This document shows, one piece after another, positions 1 to 12,370 of a stretch of DNA of 64,000 nucleotides. The stretch's first letter is position 1; every line of letters begins with the position of its first letter. The notes below the pieces were generated by a model that saw only the letters and a list, made by a program, of their open reading frames with translations, had not been told where the DNA came from and made no database searches. The position numbers were made by a program, and so were the translations under genes. This DNA comes from Comamonadaceae bacterium (GTDB lineage: Bacteria > Pseudomonadota > Gammaproteobacteria > Burkholderiales > Burkholderiaceae_C), in the NCBI GenBank assembly GCA_947373185.1, contig CANBWP010000009.1, forward strand, positions 28,551 through 92,550, read 5' to 3'.

Positions 1-65
1 TCAAGCCCTTTGTTGAGCTCGCATGCAGACTGAAATTTGAACTGACATTGACCACTGAGAAACTT

Positions 66-2978
<2,913 letters not shown>

Positions 2979-3015
2979 CTTTCAAAGATTCAGGAAATTA
3001 ATTTTCACAATCTTC

Positions 3016-3068
3016 AAATCACGACGAAGAAATACAATGCAAAAACGCAACACTTCTTCGCGTGATTT
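3016..3068 (+). other. Long imperfect intercistronic hairpin between nrdA and nrdB
   Basis: AAATCACGACGAAGAA (3016-3031) pairs with TTCTTCGCGTGATTT (3054-3068) with one bulged A; no U-tract follows. Confidence 0.6.
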
Positions 3069-3137
3069 CATTTCATTTCAAAACATTGCTTTGCATTTCG
3101 TCCGCAAGCTTTCATAATTCACACATTGGAAATTTCT

Positions 3138-4367
3138 ATGTTGTCCTGGGACGATTCATCTAAACCTGCGTTGCAACCTGCAATGCCAAGCTTTCCCCCA
3201 AGCGGTCCATCTGCCGACCGCTTCGCTGATCTGTCTTCATTCACAGCCAACGCATCCTCCATCAGCGCATCCTCCGTCAATGCGGCCAGTGCAGCGCCAT
3301 CCCCTGTGATGACCGCTGCCACACAAGCAGCACCCACGACAGGCGCCGCACGCCGTGTCAATGCCGCAGACAAACGCATCATCAACGGCCAAACCGACGT
3401 CAACCAGTTGGTGCCCTTCAAATACAAATGGGCTTGGGAAAAATACCTCGCCACTTGCGCCAACCACTGGATGCCGCAAGAAGTGAACATGACACGCGAC
3501 ATCGCACTTTGGAAAGACCCCAACGGTTTGACCGAAGACGAGCGCCGCTTGGTCAAGCGCAACTTGGGCTTCTTCGTGACAGCCGACTCTTTGGCTGCCA
3601 ACAACATCACTTTGGGTACTTACCGTCACATCACGGCCCCCGAGTGCCGTCAGTTCTTGCTCCGTCAAGCTTTTGAAGAAGCCATTCACACCCATGCCTA
3701 CCAGTACATCACGGAGTCTTTGGGTCTGGACGAAAGCGAAATCTTCAATGCTTACAACGAAGTTCAGTCCATTCGCGACAAAGACGAGTTCCTGATTCCG
3801 TTCATTCACGCCATCATGGACCCTCACTTCAAAACGGGCACTCAGGAAACTGACCAAACCCTCTTGAAGTCACTGATCGTGTTTGCCTGCCTCATGGAAG
3901 GCTTGTTCTTCTACGTGGGCTTTACCCAAATTCTGGCTTTAGGCCGCCAAAACAAGATGACAGGTGCTGCCGAGCAGTACCAGTACATCTTGCGCGACGA
4001 GTCCATGCACTGCAACTTCGGCATCGACCTGATCAACCAGATCAAGCTTGAGAACCCCCAGTTGTGGACCGCTGAATTCAAAGCCGAAATCAATGAACTG
4101 TTCATGAAAGCCGTTGAATTGGAATACCGTTACGCCGAAGACACCATGCCCCGCGGCGTGCTCGGCCTCAACGCTTCCATGTTCAAAGGCTACTTGCGCT
4201 ACATCGCCAACCGCCGTGCCACCCAAATCGGCTTGGAAGCTCTCTTCCCCAACGAAGAGAACCCCTTCCCATGGATGAGCGAAATGATTGACTTGAAGAA
4301 AGAACGCAATTTCTTCGAGACCCGCGTCATTGAATACCAGTCGGGCGGCGCCCTGTCTTGGGACTGA
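3138..4367 (+). CDS. nrdB: Ribonucleoside-diphosphate reductase, beta subunit
   Basis: ORF with RNR R2 ligand motifs ([21 protein letters not shown]); downstream of nrdA. Start at ATG 3138 (MLSWDD). Confidence 0.95.
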   Translation: MLSWDDSSKPALQPAMPSFPPSGPSADRFADLSSFTANASSISASSVNAASAAPSPVMTAATQAAPTTGAARRVNAADKRIINGQTDVNQLVPFKYKWAWEKYLATCANHWMPQEVNMTRDIALWKDPNGLTEDERRLVKRNLGFFVTADSLAANNITLGTYRHITAPECRQFLLRQAFEEAIHTHAYQYITESLGLDESEIFNAYNEVQSIRDKDEFLIPFIHAIMDPHFKTGTQETDQTLLKSLIVFACLMEGLFFYVGFTQILALGRQNKMTGAAEQYQYILRDESMHCNFGIDLINQIKLENPQLWTAEFKAEINELFMKAVELEYRYAEDTMPRGVLGLNASMFKGYLRYIANRRATQIGLEALFPNEENPFPWMSEMIDLKKERNFFETRVIEYQSGGALSWD

Positions 4368-4392
4368 TACTTTCTACATGACGTTCCTGTTT

Positions 4393-4440
4393 AAACCTCA
4401 CACCACGATCGCGCTTTGCGGCGCTGGGGTGAGGTTTTTC
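4393..4440 (+). terminator. Rho-independent terminator downstream of nrdB
   Basis: AAACCTCAC...GTGAGGTTT stem followed by TTTTT. Confidence 0.7.
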
Positions 4441-4443
4441 CCC

Positions 4444-4480
4444 ATTCAAGGTGTTGAGATTCATTCTCAGCACCTTGAAT
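4444..4480. repeat. 16-bp-stem inverted repeat upstream of the histone-like gene
   Basis: ATTCAAGGTGTTGAGA (4444-4459) / TCTCAGCACCTTGAAT (4465-4480), loop TTCAT, one GU-type pair; no poly-U. Confidence 0.75.
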
Positions 4481-4553
4481 CGCTTTGCGACTCCAACATT
4501 CGCAAAGTGTTTCACCCTGTTGATTTTTCTAATTGATCAAGGAGAAAAAAATC

Positions 4554-5051
4554 ATGGCAACTGCAAAAAAAGCGGCACCCAAAAAAGTCGCAGCAAAAAA
4601 ATCGGCACCTAAAAAAGCCGTTGTGAAAAAAGCACCTGCTAAAAAAGCAGCTCCCGCTAAAAAAGCAGCCCCTAAAAAGGCCGTCGCTAAAAAAGCTGCA
4701 GCGCCTAAAAAAGCAGCACCTAAGAAAGCCGTAGCTAAAAAAGCTGCAGCGCCTAAGAAAGCCGTCGCCAAAAAGGCAGCAGCACCTAAAAAAGCAGCTC
4801 CTAAAAAGGCCGTAGCTAAGAAGGCAGCAGCTCCTAAAAAAGCCGCAGCTAAAAAAGCAGCTCCTAAAAAAGCCGCTAAAAAAGCCGTTGCTAAGAAAGC
4901 TGTCAAAAAAGCCGCTCCTAAAAAAGCCGCTAAAAAGCCTGCTAAAAAAGCCGCTAAGAAAGCTGCGAAAGCGCCCGCTGCCCCTGCTGCCGCTGCGACT
5001 GCATTGAATCCACAAGCTGCATGGCCGTTTCCTTCGGCCGCCAAGCCTTGA
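4554..5051 (+). CDS. Histone H1-like Lys/Ala-rich nucleoid protein (AlgP/HctB-like low complexity) with non-repetitive C-terminal tail LNPQAAWPFPSAAKP
   Basis: ATG 4554 preceded by AAGGAG; protein consists of PKKA/AKKA repeats. Confidence 0.85.
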   Translation: MATAKKAAPKKVAAKKSAPKKAVVKKAPAKKAAPAKKAAPKKAVAKKAAAPKKAAPKKAVAKKAAAPKKAVAKKAAAPKKAAPKKAVAKKAAAPKKAAAKKAAPKKAAKKAVAKKAVKKAAPKKAAKKPAKKAAKKAAKAPAAPAAAATALNPQAAWPFPSAAKP

Positions 5052-5077
5052 TTCAACGTTGATTCGTTAGCCAAAGC

Positions 5078-5112
5078 AAAAGCCCGATGCTGCAAAGCGT
5101 CGGGCTTTTTTT
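5078..5112 (+). terminator. Rho-independent terminator of histone-like gene
   Basis: AAAGCCCGATGC tgcaaa GCGTCGGGCTTTTTTT. Confidence 0.85.
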
Positions 5113-5120
5113 ACAGGGCT

Positions 5121-5585
5121 TCAAGGGTAAAAAGTGAGAAGGCGATAGCCGACAAAAACGGGGTCGTTTTGTCGCAGCTGAAGCTGCCATTCATATTCAA
5201 CGATTTCTCCTGGCGACAAAAATGGCGCCCCTCCCGTTTCGGCAGGATTGAACACTTTGCGCATCAGGGCTTTGTCTTGAGCATCGGTCAATGTCAGTTC
5301 AACCCATGGGCTGGCCACTGGCAGTGTTGACGTGTTGCGCAAATTCAATTCCAAGCGCCAGCCAGAGCCTTCCGACATCAAGTCGACCGAGGCATGGTCG
5401 ATCACCATGGCATCGGCTTTTTGCAATGGCGAAATCTGGCAGCCTGCCCACTGGCAGATGGAACTGACCAAAGGCTTCAAACGAGGCTCATGCGCCACCC
5501 AGGTATCTTTGAAGTGAAGGGCAAGCTGAAACAACAAGCCCAGAATGCCTAGGAGGGCCCAGAGCCATAAGCCTCGGTAAGCCAT
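5121..5585 (-). CDS. DUF3426-like membrane-anchored protein lacking an N-terminal zinc ribbon
   Basis: ORF after prmA; N-terminal TM segment and C-terminal domain like DUF3426 (FLSPGEIVEYEWQLQL). Confidence 0.65.
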   Translation of the reverse strand: MAYRGLWLWALLGILGLLFQLALHFKDTWVAHEPRLKPLVSSICQWAGCQISPLQKADAMVIDHASVDLMSEGSGWRLELNLRNTSTLPVASPWVELTLTDAQDKALMRKVFNPAETGGAPFLSPGEIVEYEWQLQLRQNDPVFVGYRLLTFYP

Positions 5586-5599
5586 GTGAGAAATAGACT

Positions 5600-6493
5600 T
5601 TAGGCCGCCGTGCTGCGCTGAGCGGTCATCAAGATCCAGCCGTCTTCACGATCTGCCACAGACAGGGTCACGAAAGGTGCATAAGCCTGAATCAATTCTT
5701 CTTCTTGACGTTCCAGAATACCGGCCAAGACCAAATGACCCGACGCTTCGAGGTGGTTGCACAACAAGGGCGCCAGCACTTTCAAGGGGGTGGCCAAAAT
5801 GTTGGCCAGCACCGTTTGATAAGTTCCTTGCGCCAATTCGGGCTGGCCCGCATTCAAACTCACAGCGTTGGCGAGTGCGTTGAGCTCAGTGGATGTCACG
5901 GCTGCCTCGTCGATGTCGACCGCATCAATTTGCGTGGCACCAAACTTGGCAGCCCCAATGGCCAAAATGCCTGAACCGCAACCGTAGTCCAGCACGCGCT
6001 GTCCCTTGACCGGGTGCGTGGCAATCCAGCGCAGACACATGCGCGTGGTGGGGTGAGTGCCCGTACCAAATGCCAAACCAGGATCCAAGCGAATGATCGC
6101 CTTGGCCTGTTCAGGCGGTTCGTGCCAAGTTGGCACAATCCAAAACTCTGGCGTGATTTCAACGGGGGCAAATTGCGATTGCGTCAGACGCACCCAATCT
6201 TGATCGGGCACGGCAGCAATCGACAAGATTTGGCAAGCTTCAAAGAAATCTTGCGCGGCCAACAACACCGCCGCTTCCTGGGCCGCGTCTTCTTTGGCAA
6301 ACAAAGCCACAAGCTTGGAGCGCTGCCAACCGTCTTTGGGCGGCGGCATGCCGGGTTCGCCAAACAAGGCTTGTTCGTGCGCCGTTTGGGCGTCCGCGTC
6401 TTCCACCGAAACGCTCAAAGCATCCAATGCTTCAAGCGCATCACTCAAGACCTCGACACGTGCCTCTGGGCACAACAAGTTCAACTCAAACAT
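5600..6493 (-). CDS. prmA: Ribosomal protein L11 methyltransferase
   Basis: LDPGLAFGTGTHPTTRMCL and VLDYGCGSGILAIGAAKFGA SAM-binding motifs; prmA-accC order. Confidence 0.93.
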   Translation of the reverse strand: MFELNLLCPEARVEVLSDALEALDALSVSVEDADAQTAHEQALFGEPGMPPPKDGWQRSKLVALFAKEDAAQEAAVLLAAQDFFEACQILSIAAVPDQDWVRLTQSQFAPVEITPEFWIVPTWHEPPEQAKAIIRLDPGLAFGTGTHPTTRMCLRWIATHPVKGQRVLDYGCGSGILAIGAAKFGATQIDAVDIDEAAVTSTELNALANAVSLNAGQPELAQGTYQTVLANILATPLKVLAPLLCNHLEASGHLVLAGILERQEEELIQAYAPFVTLSVADREDGWILMTAQRSTAA

Positions 6494-6495
6494 GT

Positions 6496-7845
6496 TCAAC
6501 CTTTGCGGTGACGCAGCCACTCTTCCAAGTAGTGAATGTTGGTGCCGCCTTGTACAAATTTGGCATCACGCAAAATTTCTCGGTGCAATGCAATGTTGGT
6601 GCTGATGCCTTCCACCACGGTCTCGGCCAGGGCCGTTTGCATGCGGGCAATGGCTTGGTCGCGTGTGTCACCATGGGCAATGATTTTGCCAATCATGGAG
6701 TCATAGTTCGGCGGCACAAAGTAGTTGTTGTAGACATGTGAGTCGACACGAATGCCAGGCCCCCCCGGCGCATGCCAAGTGGTGATGCGGCCAGGTGATG
6801 GCGTGAATTTGAAGGGATCTTCCGCATTCACACGGCACTCAATGGCATGCCCCCGAATTTCAATTTGGCGCTGCGTGAAAGGCAATTTCTCGCCTGCAGC
6901 GACCATGATTTGGGTTTTGACAATGTCAATGCCTGTGACCCACTCTGTGACGGGGTGTTCAACTTGAACACGGGTGTTCATCTCAATGAAATAGAACTCG
7001 CCGTTTTCGTACAAAAATTCAAACGTACCCGCACCGCGGTAATTGATCTTTTTGCAAGCCGCCACACAACGCTCACCAATCTTGTCAATGAGTTTGCGGG
7101 GAATACCCGGTGCCGGTGCTTCTTCAACCACTTTTTGGTGACGACGCTGCATGGAGCAATCGCGCTCACCCAAGTAAACGGCATTCTTGTGCTTGTCCGC
7201 CAAAATTTGAATTTCGATGTGTCGCGGATTCTGCAGATACTTTTCCATGTAGACCGCAGGATTGCCAAATGCAGCGCCCGCTTCGGCCTTGGTCATTTGT
7301 ACCGCGTTGATCAGCGCAGCTTCGGTGTGCACCACACGCATACCGCGGCCGCCACCGCCACCGGCCGCCTTGATGATCACAGGGTAACCGATGCTCTTGG
7401 CGGTACGCCGAATGATGACGGGGTCATCAGGCAACTCACCTTCAGAGCCAGGCACACAAGGCACGCCGGCCTTGATCATGGCTTGCTTGGCTGACACCTT
7501 GTCGCCCATGATGCGAATGGATTCGGGGGTGGGGCCAATGAATTGGAACCCACTTTTCTCGACCCGTTCTGCAAAGTCTGCGTTTTCACTGAGGAAACCA
7601 TAGCCCGGGTGAATGGCTTCGGCATCGGTCACTTCGGCCGCTGAAATGATGGCCGGCATGTTGAGGTAGCTCAGACCCGAAGCAGCAGGCCCAATGCAAA
7701 CGGCCTCTTCCGCCAGCTTGACGTATTTGGCTTCGCGGTCGGCTTCGGAGTACACCATGACCGCTTTGATGCCGAGTTCTCGGCAGGCGCGCTGAATGCG
7801 CAGGGCAATTTCCCCGCGGTTGGCAACCAGAATTTTCTTGAACAT
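6496..7845 (-). CDS. accC: Acetyl-CoA carboxylase, biotin carboxylase subunit
   Basis: [42 protein letters not shown]-grasp. Confidence 0.97.
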   Translation of the reverse strand: MFKKILVANRGEIALRIQRACRELGIKAVMVYSEADREAKYVKLAEEAVCIGPAASGLSYLNMPAIISAAEVTDAEAIHPGYGFLSENADFAERVEKSGFQFIGPTPESIRIMGDKVSAKQAMIKAGVPCVPGSEGELPDDPVIIRRTAKSIGYPVIIKAAGGGGGRGMRVVHTEAALINAVQMTKAEAGAAFGNPAVYMEKYLQNPRHIEIQILADKHKNAVYLGERDCSMQRRHQKVVEEAPAPGIPRKLIDKIGERCVAACKKINYRGAGTFEFLYENGEFYFIEMNTRVQVEHPVTEWVTGIDIVKTQIMVAAGEKLPFTQRQIEIRGHAIECRVNAEDPFKFTPSPGRITTWHAPGGPGIRVDSHVYNNYFVPPNYDSMIGKIIAHGDTRDQAIARMQTALAETVVEGISTNIALHREILRDAKFVQGGTNIHYLEEWLRHRKG

Positions 7846-7860
7846 AAGAATCCCGGTCGA

Positions 7861-8346
7861 TTATTCGATGATGTACAAGGCTTGACCGTATTCCACAGCC
7901 TGGCCGTTTTCGCACAAGACTTGCTTGACGGTGCCGGCTTTGTCAGATTCGATTTCGTTCAAAATCTTCATGGCTTCAATGATGCACAGCGTGTCGCCTT
8001 CTTTGACGGTGTCGCCAACTTGAACAAACGGCGCAGCGCCGGGGCTGGAAGAGCGGTAGAAAGTGCCCACCATGGGGGACTTGACGTTGTGACCGGCAGC
8101 AGCAGCGTCGGCAGCCACAGCGGCAGCCGTGACAGCAGCAGCATCGGCAATTTGAGCGGCCGTCGGGGCAGCAGGCGCGGCGGGTGCGGAGGCCGGCACC
8201 ATCACTTGCTGGGTTAACACAGGAGCGCCCGAAGCAACAGCACCCTTGACGATGCGGACCTTGCCTTCAGCCTCGGTAATTTCCAATTCAGTGACGTTAG
8301 AGTCAGAAACCAAGTCGATCAAGGTTTTAAGTTTGCGCAAATCCAT
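7861..8346 (-). CDS. accB: Biotin carboxyl carrier protein of acetyl-CoA carboxylase
   Basis: [13 protein letters not shown] start; biotinylation motif [12 protein letters not shown]. Confidence 0.96.
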   Translation of the reverse strand: MDLRKLKTLIDLVSDSNVTELEITEAEGKVRIVKGAVASGAPVLTQQVMVPASAPAAPAAPTAAQIADAAAVTAAAVAADAAAAGHNVKSPMVGTFYRSSSPGAAPFVQVGDTVKEGDTLCIIEAMKILNEIESDKAGTVKQVLCENGQAVEYGQALYIIE

Positions 8347-8515
8347 GTTACCCCCTGTGTTTGCTAGCGAAAACGTCGAATTTACACCAAAAACACAGTC
8401 AAATGGGCGCAATTGCTCTCATTTATCAATTTTAGTCAGGCTCAACCAGGCGCATCCACGGTTGTTGGCGAGGCTAGGTGAGGGTTGCGGCCTGAAAGAT
8501 CTTCCCAGGCCCAGG

Positions 8516-9130
8516 TCAAAGGACCTTTTTCAACCAGGCATCCAAATCTTCTTGATCTAATTTGCCTGCTTTTTGCGCCAAAAGCTTGCCTTTTGCATCA
8601 AAAATCACGCTGTAGGGCAAAACACTCTCTGCATTGCCGAGGGTCTTGCCAAGTTCCGTCCCGTTGAAACCTGCCAAGCCGACAGGAAAACTCAAAGGCT
8701 TTTGACTTAAAAAGCGCCTCACCATGCTGGGTTGATCAACGGCCAGGCCCACGACTTGAAGCGATTTAGCCTGATTTAACTTATAAAAGGCATCAATTAA
8801 TGGCAGTTCTTCAATGCAAGGGGGACACCAGGTGGCCCAAAAGTTGACCAACAAAGGCTTGCCCCGCAACTCAAGCATGCTCAAAGTACCACCCTCAGGC
8901 TTTTCAAAGCTTTGCGTCCAAAAATTTTGCACCGCGGCGTCCATCACACCCTGCGGTTGAAACTTTTGCCAAGCCACCAAGGCGCCTGCCAGACCGGCAG
9001 TGATCCCCAAGCCCGCCATCAGCCAATGCCGACGATCCATCAATGGCTTGCCCGCAGCGTCTTCTGGTCTGGCCAAATCTGCCAAGCTTCCAGACCTGCT
9101 TGCATTATTTTCGTTAACTTCGTTCTTCAT
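8516..9130 (-). CDS. TlpA-family thioredoxin-like protein
   Basis: FWATWCPPCIEELP active site, N-terminal TM segment. Confidence 0.88.
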   Translation of the reverse strand: MKNEVNENNASRSGSLADLARPEDAAGKPLMDRRHWLMAGLGITAGLAGALVAWQKFQPQGVMDAAVQNFWTQSFEKPEGGTLSMLELRGKPLLVNFWATWCPPCIEELPLIDAFYKLNQAKSLQVVGLAVDQPSMVRRFLSQKPLSFPVGLAGFNGTELGKTLGNAESVLPYSVIFDAKGKLLAQKAGKLDQEDLDAWLKKVL

Positions 9131-9137
9131 GCCTACA

Positions 9138-9722
9138 TCATGCCTCAATTAATCGTTGAACAGCGGCCAAATCGCCACGCGGCGAACGTCCTTGACCATC
9201 CAACTTCAGCGCACCCCGCAAATCGTCAAACTCATTGACCAGGAGGTGGACCCCAATTTCTTCGCCCAATGCCTCACAAAAACTGTGAATACTCAGTGCC
9301 TCAACGGGCTCCCCATGCAGGCCCTTGACCGTTCTCGCTTCGTAGTCGACCCCTTTGTTGATCAGTTCAATTTCTGTTGCTTTGGCATCATCGCAAAACA
9401 ACTGCAGGTAAATGTCTGACAAACGGGTGGCCGTTCCATGCCAGACAGCGCCTCCCAAATAGGGGCGAAAGCTGTCCAAGCGCTTCATCCACATCAGGGC
9501 ATGCTGGCGCAAAGCCAAGAGCTCCTGGGGTTGGGTGTCTGCACAAAAAATCTCAATGTATTCACGCACCTGCGCCTCGACCTGATCGTTGTTGGGCAAG
9601 GGCGTTTTAGGCGGCAAGCCCAGCACTTTCAAGGCGCGTTTTTTGGCCGGGCCGTATTCCAAACCCTCTTCCACCACGCATTGCGCAGCCGAAGCTGCAA
9701 TTTCATCCGTCAAATCTGCCAT
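9138..9722 (-). CDS. Conserved hypothetical protein
   Basis: Complete ORF (MADLTDEIAASAAQCVVEEGLEYGPAKKRA...), divergent from mpl. Confidence 0.7.
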   Translation of the reverse strand: MADLTDEIAASAAQCVVEEGLEYGPAKKRALKVLGLPPKTPLPNNDQVEAQVREYIEIFCADTQPQELLALRQHALMWMKRLDSFRPYLGGAVWHGTATRLSDIYLQLFCDDAKATEIELINKGVDYEARTVKGLHGEPVEALSIHSFCEALGEEIGVHLLVNEFDDLRGALKLDGQGRSPRGDLAAVQRLIEA

Positions 9723-9753
9723 GACGCCATTGTGCACCGCCTAAAATCCCCCC

Positions 9754-11166
9754 ATGCATATTCATATTTTGGGCATTTGCGGAACCTTCATGGGCGGCTT
9801 GGCCGCGTTGGCACGAGAAGCTGGCCACCGGGTCACGGGCTGCGACGCGGGCGTTTACCCTCCCATGAGTCATCAATTGGAAGCGCTGGGGATTGAGCTG
9901 ATTGAAGGCTTCGGCGTTGATCAGATGAGCCTCAAGCCCGACCTCTATGTCATTGGCAATGTGGTCAGCCGCAGCCGCCTGCCCTCGGGCGAGCCTAAAT
10001 TCCCTTTGATGGAAGCCATTTTAGAGTCTGGCGCGCCCTACACCAGTGGGCCCCAATGGCTGTCCGAACATGTGCTGCAAGGCCGCCACGTGTTGGCGGT
10101 GGCCGGCACCCATGGCAAAACATCTACCACCTCGATGCTGACTTGGATCCTGGAAGCAGCAGGCCTGACACCTGGATTTTTGGTGGGCGGTGTGCCTTTG
10201 AATTTTGGTGTTTCCGCACGCTTGGGTGAGGTCGCACCCGGCCATTCACGCAATTACTTTGTGATCGAAGCCGACGAATACGACACCGCCTTTTTTGACA
10301 AGCGCAGCAAGTTTGTTCACTACCGCCCCCGCACGGCCATTTTGAACAACCTGGAGTTTGATCACGCCGACATCTTTGACGACTTGAAAGCCATCGAGAA
10401 ACAATTTCACCATCTGGTGCGCACAGTGCCTGGCCAAGGTCGTTTGGTCGTGAATGGTCTGGAAGAGAGTTTGACGCGCGTGCTTGCGCAAGGTTGCTGG
10501 AGTGAGGTCAGGACATTTGGTGCGACCGTCAGCGACTTGGTGGCCGAAGGCGAACCCAGTGATTTTGCAGTCATGCAACAAGGCCGCAAAGTGGCCCATG
10601 TCACATGGTCTCTCGGCGGCGTTCACAACCAACTCAATGCCTTGGCCGCCATTGCGGCGGCAGAGCACGTGGGCGTGGCACCCGCTGTGGCAGCACAAGC
10701 CTTGGCCAGCTTTCAAAACGTCAAGCGCCGCATGGAAGTGCGTGGCTCGGTGGGCGGCGTCACGGTCTATGACGACTTTGCGCACCATCCCACCGCCATT
10801 CGCACGACACTGGATGGTTTGCGCCGACAAATTGGCAGCACACAGCGCATCTTGGCCATCTTTGAGCCGCGCAGCAACACCATGAAGCTGGGCACCATGA
10901 AGTCTCAGCTGCCATGGAGCTTGGCGCAAGCCGACCTCTCGATTTGCCACAGTGGCGGCCTCGATTGGGATGCCCATGTCGCACTGGCCGAGATGGGCCA
11001 CAAAGCCCTGGTGGCCAGCACGATCGATGAGGCGGTGACGCAAGTGATGGCACACGTTCAGCCGGGTGACCATTTGCTGTGCATGAGCAATGGCGGCTTT
11101 GGCGGCATTCATGACAAGCTCCTGAAGGCCTTAACAGACAAGCCAACAGGTGCTGTCGCTGTTTAA
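9754..11166 (+). CDS. mpl: UDP-N-acetylmuramate:L-alanyl-gamma-D-glutamyl-meso-diaminopimelate ligase
   Basis: MHIHILGICGTFMGGLAALA; VAGTHGKTSTTSMLTWILE; Mur ligase family. Confidence 0.94.
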   Translation: MHIHILGICGTFMGGLAALAREAGHRVTGCDAGVYPPMSHQLEALGIELIEGFGVDQMSLKPDLYVIGNVVSRSRLPSGEPKFPLMEAILESGAPYTSGPQWLSEHVLQGRHVLAVAGTHGKTSTTSMLTWILEAAGLTPGFLVGGVPLNFGVSARLGEVAPGHSRNYFVIEADEYDTAFFDKRSKFVHYRPRTAILNNLEFDHADIFDDLKAIEKQFHHLVRTVPGQGRLVVNGLEESLTRVLAQGCWSEVRTFGATVSDLVAEGEPSDFAVMQQGRKVAHVTWSLGGVHNQLNALAAIAAAEHVGVAPAVAAQALASFQNVKRRMEVRGSVGGVTVYDDFAHHPTAIRTTLDGLRRQIGSTQRILAIFEPRSNTMKLGTMKSQLPWSLAQADLSICHSGGLDWDAHVALAEMGHKALVASTIDEAVTQVMAHVQPGDHLLCMSNGGFGGIHDKLLKALTDKPTGAVAV

Positions 11167-12287
11167 GCGTGACGCCGCGCCAGCACCGCTTTGGACAAGG
11201 TCTCCAAGACCCTCTCACTGTCTGGCCAGCCAATGCACGCATCGGTGATGCTTTGGGCGTACTTCAAGGCACTGGGGTCGTCCTTGCCAGGCGTGAATTT
11301 CTGCGCACCGCCCTCTAGGTGACTCTCCACCATCACGCCAAAAATTTGACGTGAACCCTTGCTGATTTGTGCGGCAATGTCCTGGGTGACATTCACCTGG
11401 CGTTCGTGTTGTTTGCTGCTGTTGGCATGGCTGCAATCGATCATCAAGGTGGCGGGCAGTTTGGCTGCTGCCAAGTCTTGACAAGCCGCCGTGACACTGG
11501 CTTCGTCGTAATTGGGGGCTTTGCCGCCGCGCAAAATAACGTGGCAATCTGGATTGCCTTGCGTTTGCACAATGGCCACTTGGCCATTTTTGTGAACCGA
11601 CAAAAAGTGATGGCCGCGTTCAGCCGCTTGAATGGCATCGGTGGCAATTTTGATGTTGCCATCGGTGCCATTTTTGAAACCAATGGGCGCCGACAAACCG
11701 GAGGCCAATTCACGGTGAACCTGGCTTTCTGTGGTGCGCGCACCAATAGCGCCCCAGCTGATCAGGTCGCCGATGTATTGTGGCGAGATCACATCCAAAA
11801 ATTCGCTGCCTGCAGGCAAACCTTGGCGATTGATTTCAATCAACAATTGACGGGCAATGCGCAAGCCTTCGTCAATGCGAAAGCTCTCATCCAGGTACGG
11901 ATCATTGATCAGGCCTTTCCAGCCCACGGTGGTTCGAGGTTTCTCGAAATAAACCCGCATCACAATCTCCAAGGTGTCTTGGTACTTGTCGCGCAAAGGC
12001 TTCAGGCGACGTGCGTAATCCAAAGCGGCCACAGGGTCATGGATTGAACAAGGGCCAATGACCACCAACAAGCGGTCGTCTTTGCCCGCCATGATGTTGT
12101 GAATCTTGCGGCGCGTTTGCGAAATCAAACTCTCCACCGCGGTGCCCGTGATGGGGAAGAAACGCATCAAATGCTCGGGCGGCGGCAACACGGTGATGTC
12201 CTTGATGCGTTCGTCATCGGTCTGCCCTGTGCGCTCCAGCGGGTTGACATAGCGAGGCTCCGAGCTGGCTTTGGCTTTGGTGTTCAT
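11163..12287 (-). CDS. aroG: 3-deoxy-7-phosphoheptulonate synthase (class I, AroG type)
   Basis: LLVVIGPCSIHDPVAALDYARRL; MRVYFEKPRTTVGWKGLINDP; GAIGARTTESQVHRELASGLS. Confidence 0.94.
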   Translation of the reverse strand: MNTKAKASSEPRYVNPLERTGQTDDERIKDITVLPPPEHLMRFFPITGTAVESLISQTRRKIHNIMAGKDDRLLVVIGPCSIHDPVAALDYARRLKPLRDKYQDTLEIVMRVYFEKPRTTVGWKGLINDPYLDESFRIDEGLRIARQLLIEINRQGLPAGSEFLDVISPQYIGDLISWGAIGARTTESQVHRELASGLSAPIGFKNGTDGNIKIATDAIQAAERGHHFLSVHKNGQVAIVQTQGNPDCHVILRGGKAPNYDEASVTAACQDLAAAKLPATLMIDCSHANSSKQHERQVNVTQDIAAQISKGSRQIFGVMVESHLEGGAQKFTPGKDDPSALKYAQSITDACIGWPDSERVLETLSKAVLARRHA

Positions 12288-12317
12288 CGTGTGCTCCTGT
12301 TCAAAAATCGTGACGGC

Positions 12318-12352
12318 AAAAAAAAACCGCCGGGGGTTGAGTCCGGCGGTTG
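12318..12352 (-). terminator. Rho-independent terminator in the aroG leader (attenuator)
   Basis: Minus strand AACCGCCGG actcaacc CCCGGCGGTT followed by a T run, between leader ORF and aroG start. Confidence 0.85.
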
Positions 12353-12370
12353 GTAGAGGGGTTCAGTGAC

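Noticed and set aside
4512-5095. Minus-strand ORFs of 167 and 188 aa opposite the histone-like gene (Gly/Ser/Phe- or Ala/Leu/Phe-rich)
   Set aside because: Mirror translations of the K/A repeat codons; low complexity, no start signals; shadow ORFs.
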